Origin: an uncultured Clostridium sp.
GTDB taxonomy: Bacteria > Bacillota > Clostridia > UBA1212 > UBA1255
Assembly: GCA_900555605.1 (NCBI GenBank)
Contig: USLW01000093.1
Coordinates: 1-7,417 of the forward strand
DNA length: 7,417 nt
Direction of reading: 5' to 3'
Shown here: positions 6,513 through 7,417 of the stretch, piece by piece
Numbering within the stretch: the first letter of the stretch is position 1
Layout of the letters: each line of letters starts with the position of its first letter
Notes under the pieces: model-generated
What the model was told of the DNA's origin: nothing
What the model saw: only the letters and a program-made list of their open reading frames with translations
The model's database searches: none
Position numbers and translations under genes: made by a program

Positions 6513-7417
6513 ATTCTTTCACAACCGCACCGAATTTACACTTATCCATGCAGGCGCCGCATTTGATGCATTTGCTTTGATCAATGACAAACGGTTTCTT
6601 CACCTCGCCGCTGATACAGCCAACCGGGCAATTCTTGGCACAAAGGCTGCAGCCTCTGCACTTATCCGGAAGTATTTTATACTGCATCAAAGCCTTGCAT
6701 ACGCCGGCAGGACATTTCCGGTCAACGACGTGGGCGATATATTCATCTTTAAAATACCGCAGCGTACTGAGGACCGGATTCGGCGCAGTCTGACCGAGTC
6801 CGCAGAGTGCGGAATTCTTGATCGCAGCCGCCAAATCATACAAATCATCAATATCAGACAATTCGCCCTTTCCGCTTGTAATTTTGTTAAGAATATCATA
6901 CATGCGCTTGGTTCCGATTCGGCACGGAGGACATTTGCCGCAGGACTCTTCAACCGTAAATTCAAGGAAGAATTTTGCAATGTCAACCATACAGGTATCT
7001 TCATCCATAATAATCAATCCGCCGGAGCCCATCATGGAGCCGATCTCGATCAAGGTATCATATTCAATCGGCGTATCAATCAAATGCGCGGGAATGCATC
7101 CGCCGGAGGGTCCGCCGGTTTGCGCTGCTTTGAATTTCTTTCCGTTCGGAATACCGCCGCCGATATCATATACGACTTCGCGCAATGTGGTCCCCATCGG
7201 AATTTCCACCAGCCCGGTATTTTTGATTTTTCCGCCGACTGCAAATACTTTCGTTCCTTTGCTGCGTTCGGACCCGATGGAAGCAAACCAATCTGCGCCG
7301 TTCAGAATAATCTGCGGAACATTGGCATAGGTTTCTACGTTATTAAGAACAGTTGGTCTTGCCCATAATCCCTGCTCTACTGTACGTGGCGGTTTTACTC
7401 TCGGCATTCCACGTTTT
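6511..7417 (-). CDS. hydB: HydB/NuoF-like flavoprotein subunit of [FeFe]-hydrogenase, 5' part missing
   Basis: C-terminal part (about 301 residues) of a NuoF-like subunit; the reading frame runs off the window edge, and the first visible residues ([10 protein letters not shown]) are internal to the family. Family members are near 600 residues, so roughly half is missing, including most of the FMN/NADH-binding fold. Numbering from the Met at 7407: the end of the flavoprotein core ([15 protein letters not shown], 18-32), an SLBB-type ubiquitin-like domain (about 55-105), and the N-cluster domain with ESCGKCPPC (Cys156, 159, 162) plus Cys202 in LCGLGQ. A CPAGVC segment (232-237) follows, then two ferredoxin-type [4Fe-4S] sites (Cys250/253/256/260 and Cys280/283/286/290). 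That C-terminal ferredoxin extension marks hydrogenase HydB rather than ordinary complex I NuoF. By family knowledge it takes electrons to or from NAD(H) and passes them to HydA in the cytoplasm. The stop codon TAG lies inside the hydA Shine-Dalgarno sequence, implying coupling. A NuoE-like hydC is expected upstream, outside the window. Confidence 0.93.
   Translation of the reverse strand, partial: KRGMPRVKPPRTVEQGLWARPTVLNNVETYANVPQIILNGADWFASIGSERSKGTKVFAVGGKIKNTGLVEIPMGTTLREVVYDIGGGIPNGKKFKAAQTGGPSGGCIPAHLIDTPIEYDTLIEIGSMMGSGGLIIMDEDTCMVDIAKFFLEFTVEESCGKCPPCRIGTKRMYDILNKITSGKGELSDIDDLYDLAAAIKNSALCGLGQTAPNPVLSTLRYFKDEYIAHVVDRKCPAGVCKALMQYKILPDKCRGCSLCAKNCPVGCISGEVKKPFVIDQSKCIKCGACMDKCKFGAVVKE

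Noticed and set aside
5896..7368. 490-codon open frame on the plus strand, antisense to hydB and hydA
   Set aside because: The opposite strand encodes unmistakable, cysteine-motif-rich hydrogenase subunits. This translation shows no recognisable domain and has no ribosome site that I can see. It is open because the real genes use few codons whose complement is a stop.
1..7417. CRISPR arrays, tRNA or rRNA genes, insertion sequences, attachment sites
   Set aside because: None seen: no spaced direct repeats, no cloverleaf or rRNA-like sequence, and no transposase or integrase in any frame.

Overview
The window looks like chromosomal DNA of a strictly anaerobic, Clostridia-type Firmicute. The reasons are a trimeric-type [FeFe]-hydrogenase, strong AGGAGG-type ribosome binding sites, Gram-positive-style rho-independent termination, and a lipoprotein adaptor paired with a large FtsX-family permease. 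No marker gene allows a genus to be named. All convincing genes lie on the minus strand, so the map reads from high to low coordinates. No gene-free stretch exceeds about 180 bases.

Region 1 (7417 to about 4675) is the distal end of a hydrogenase operon. It holds the C-terminal half of a NuoF-like HydB subunit (cut by the window edge) and then, 7 to 13 bases later, HydA, the catalytic [FeFe]-hydrogenase subunit. HydB carries the end of the flavin/NADH module and the SLBB, N-type [4Fe-4S] and 2x[4Fe-4S] domains. HydA carries [2Fe-2S], His-ligated [4Fe-4S] and 2x[4Fe-4S] domains ahead of the H-cluster domain. Together they match the electron-bifurcating HydABC pattern, which exchanges electrons between NADH, ferredoxin and H2. 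HydA is broken by a frameshift near 5340: two bases appear to be missing from the Arg codon of the conserved TTREL stretch. Restoring them gives one normal protein of about 589 residues. A strong terminator (4675-4707) closes the operon.

Region 2 (4566-4735) is a short AT-rich spacer with that terminator, a TATAAT -10 candidate and a 19-bp dyad just upstream of it.

Region 3 (4556 to 1) is a tightly packed second transcription unit: a flavin reductase-like FMN protein (TTG start), a MacA/HlyD-type adaptor lipoprotein, a 937-residue FtsX/MacB-type ABC permease, and the first bases of a further gene that starts inside the permease stop codon (ATGA overlap), probably the cognate ATPase. Spacings of 13-15 bases and Shine-Dalgarno sequences touching the preceding stop codons suggest one translationally coupled operon. 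The most unusual sequence details are the hydA frameshift, a G8 tract at the permease/next-gene junction where a -1 slip would fuse the two frames, and the pairing of a flavin reductase with an efflux-type ABC system.
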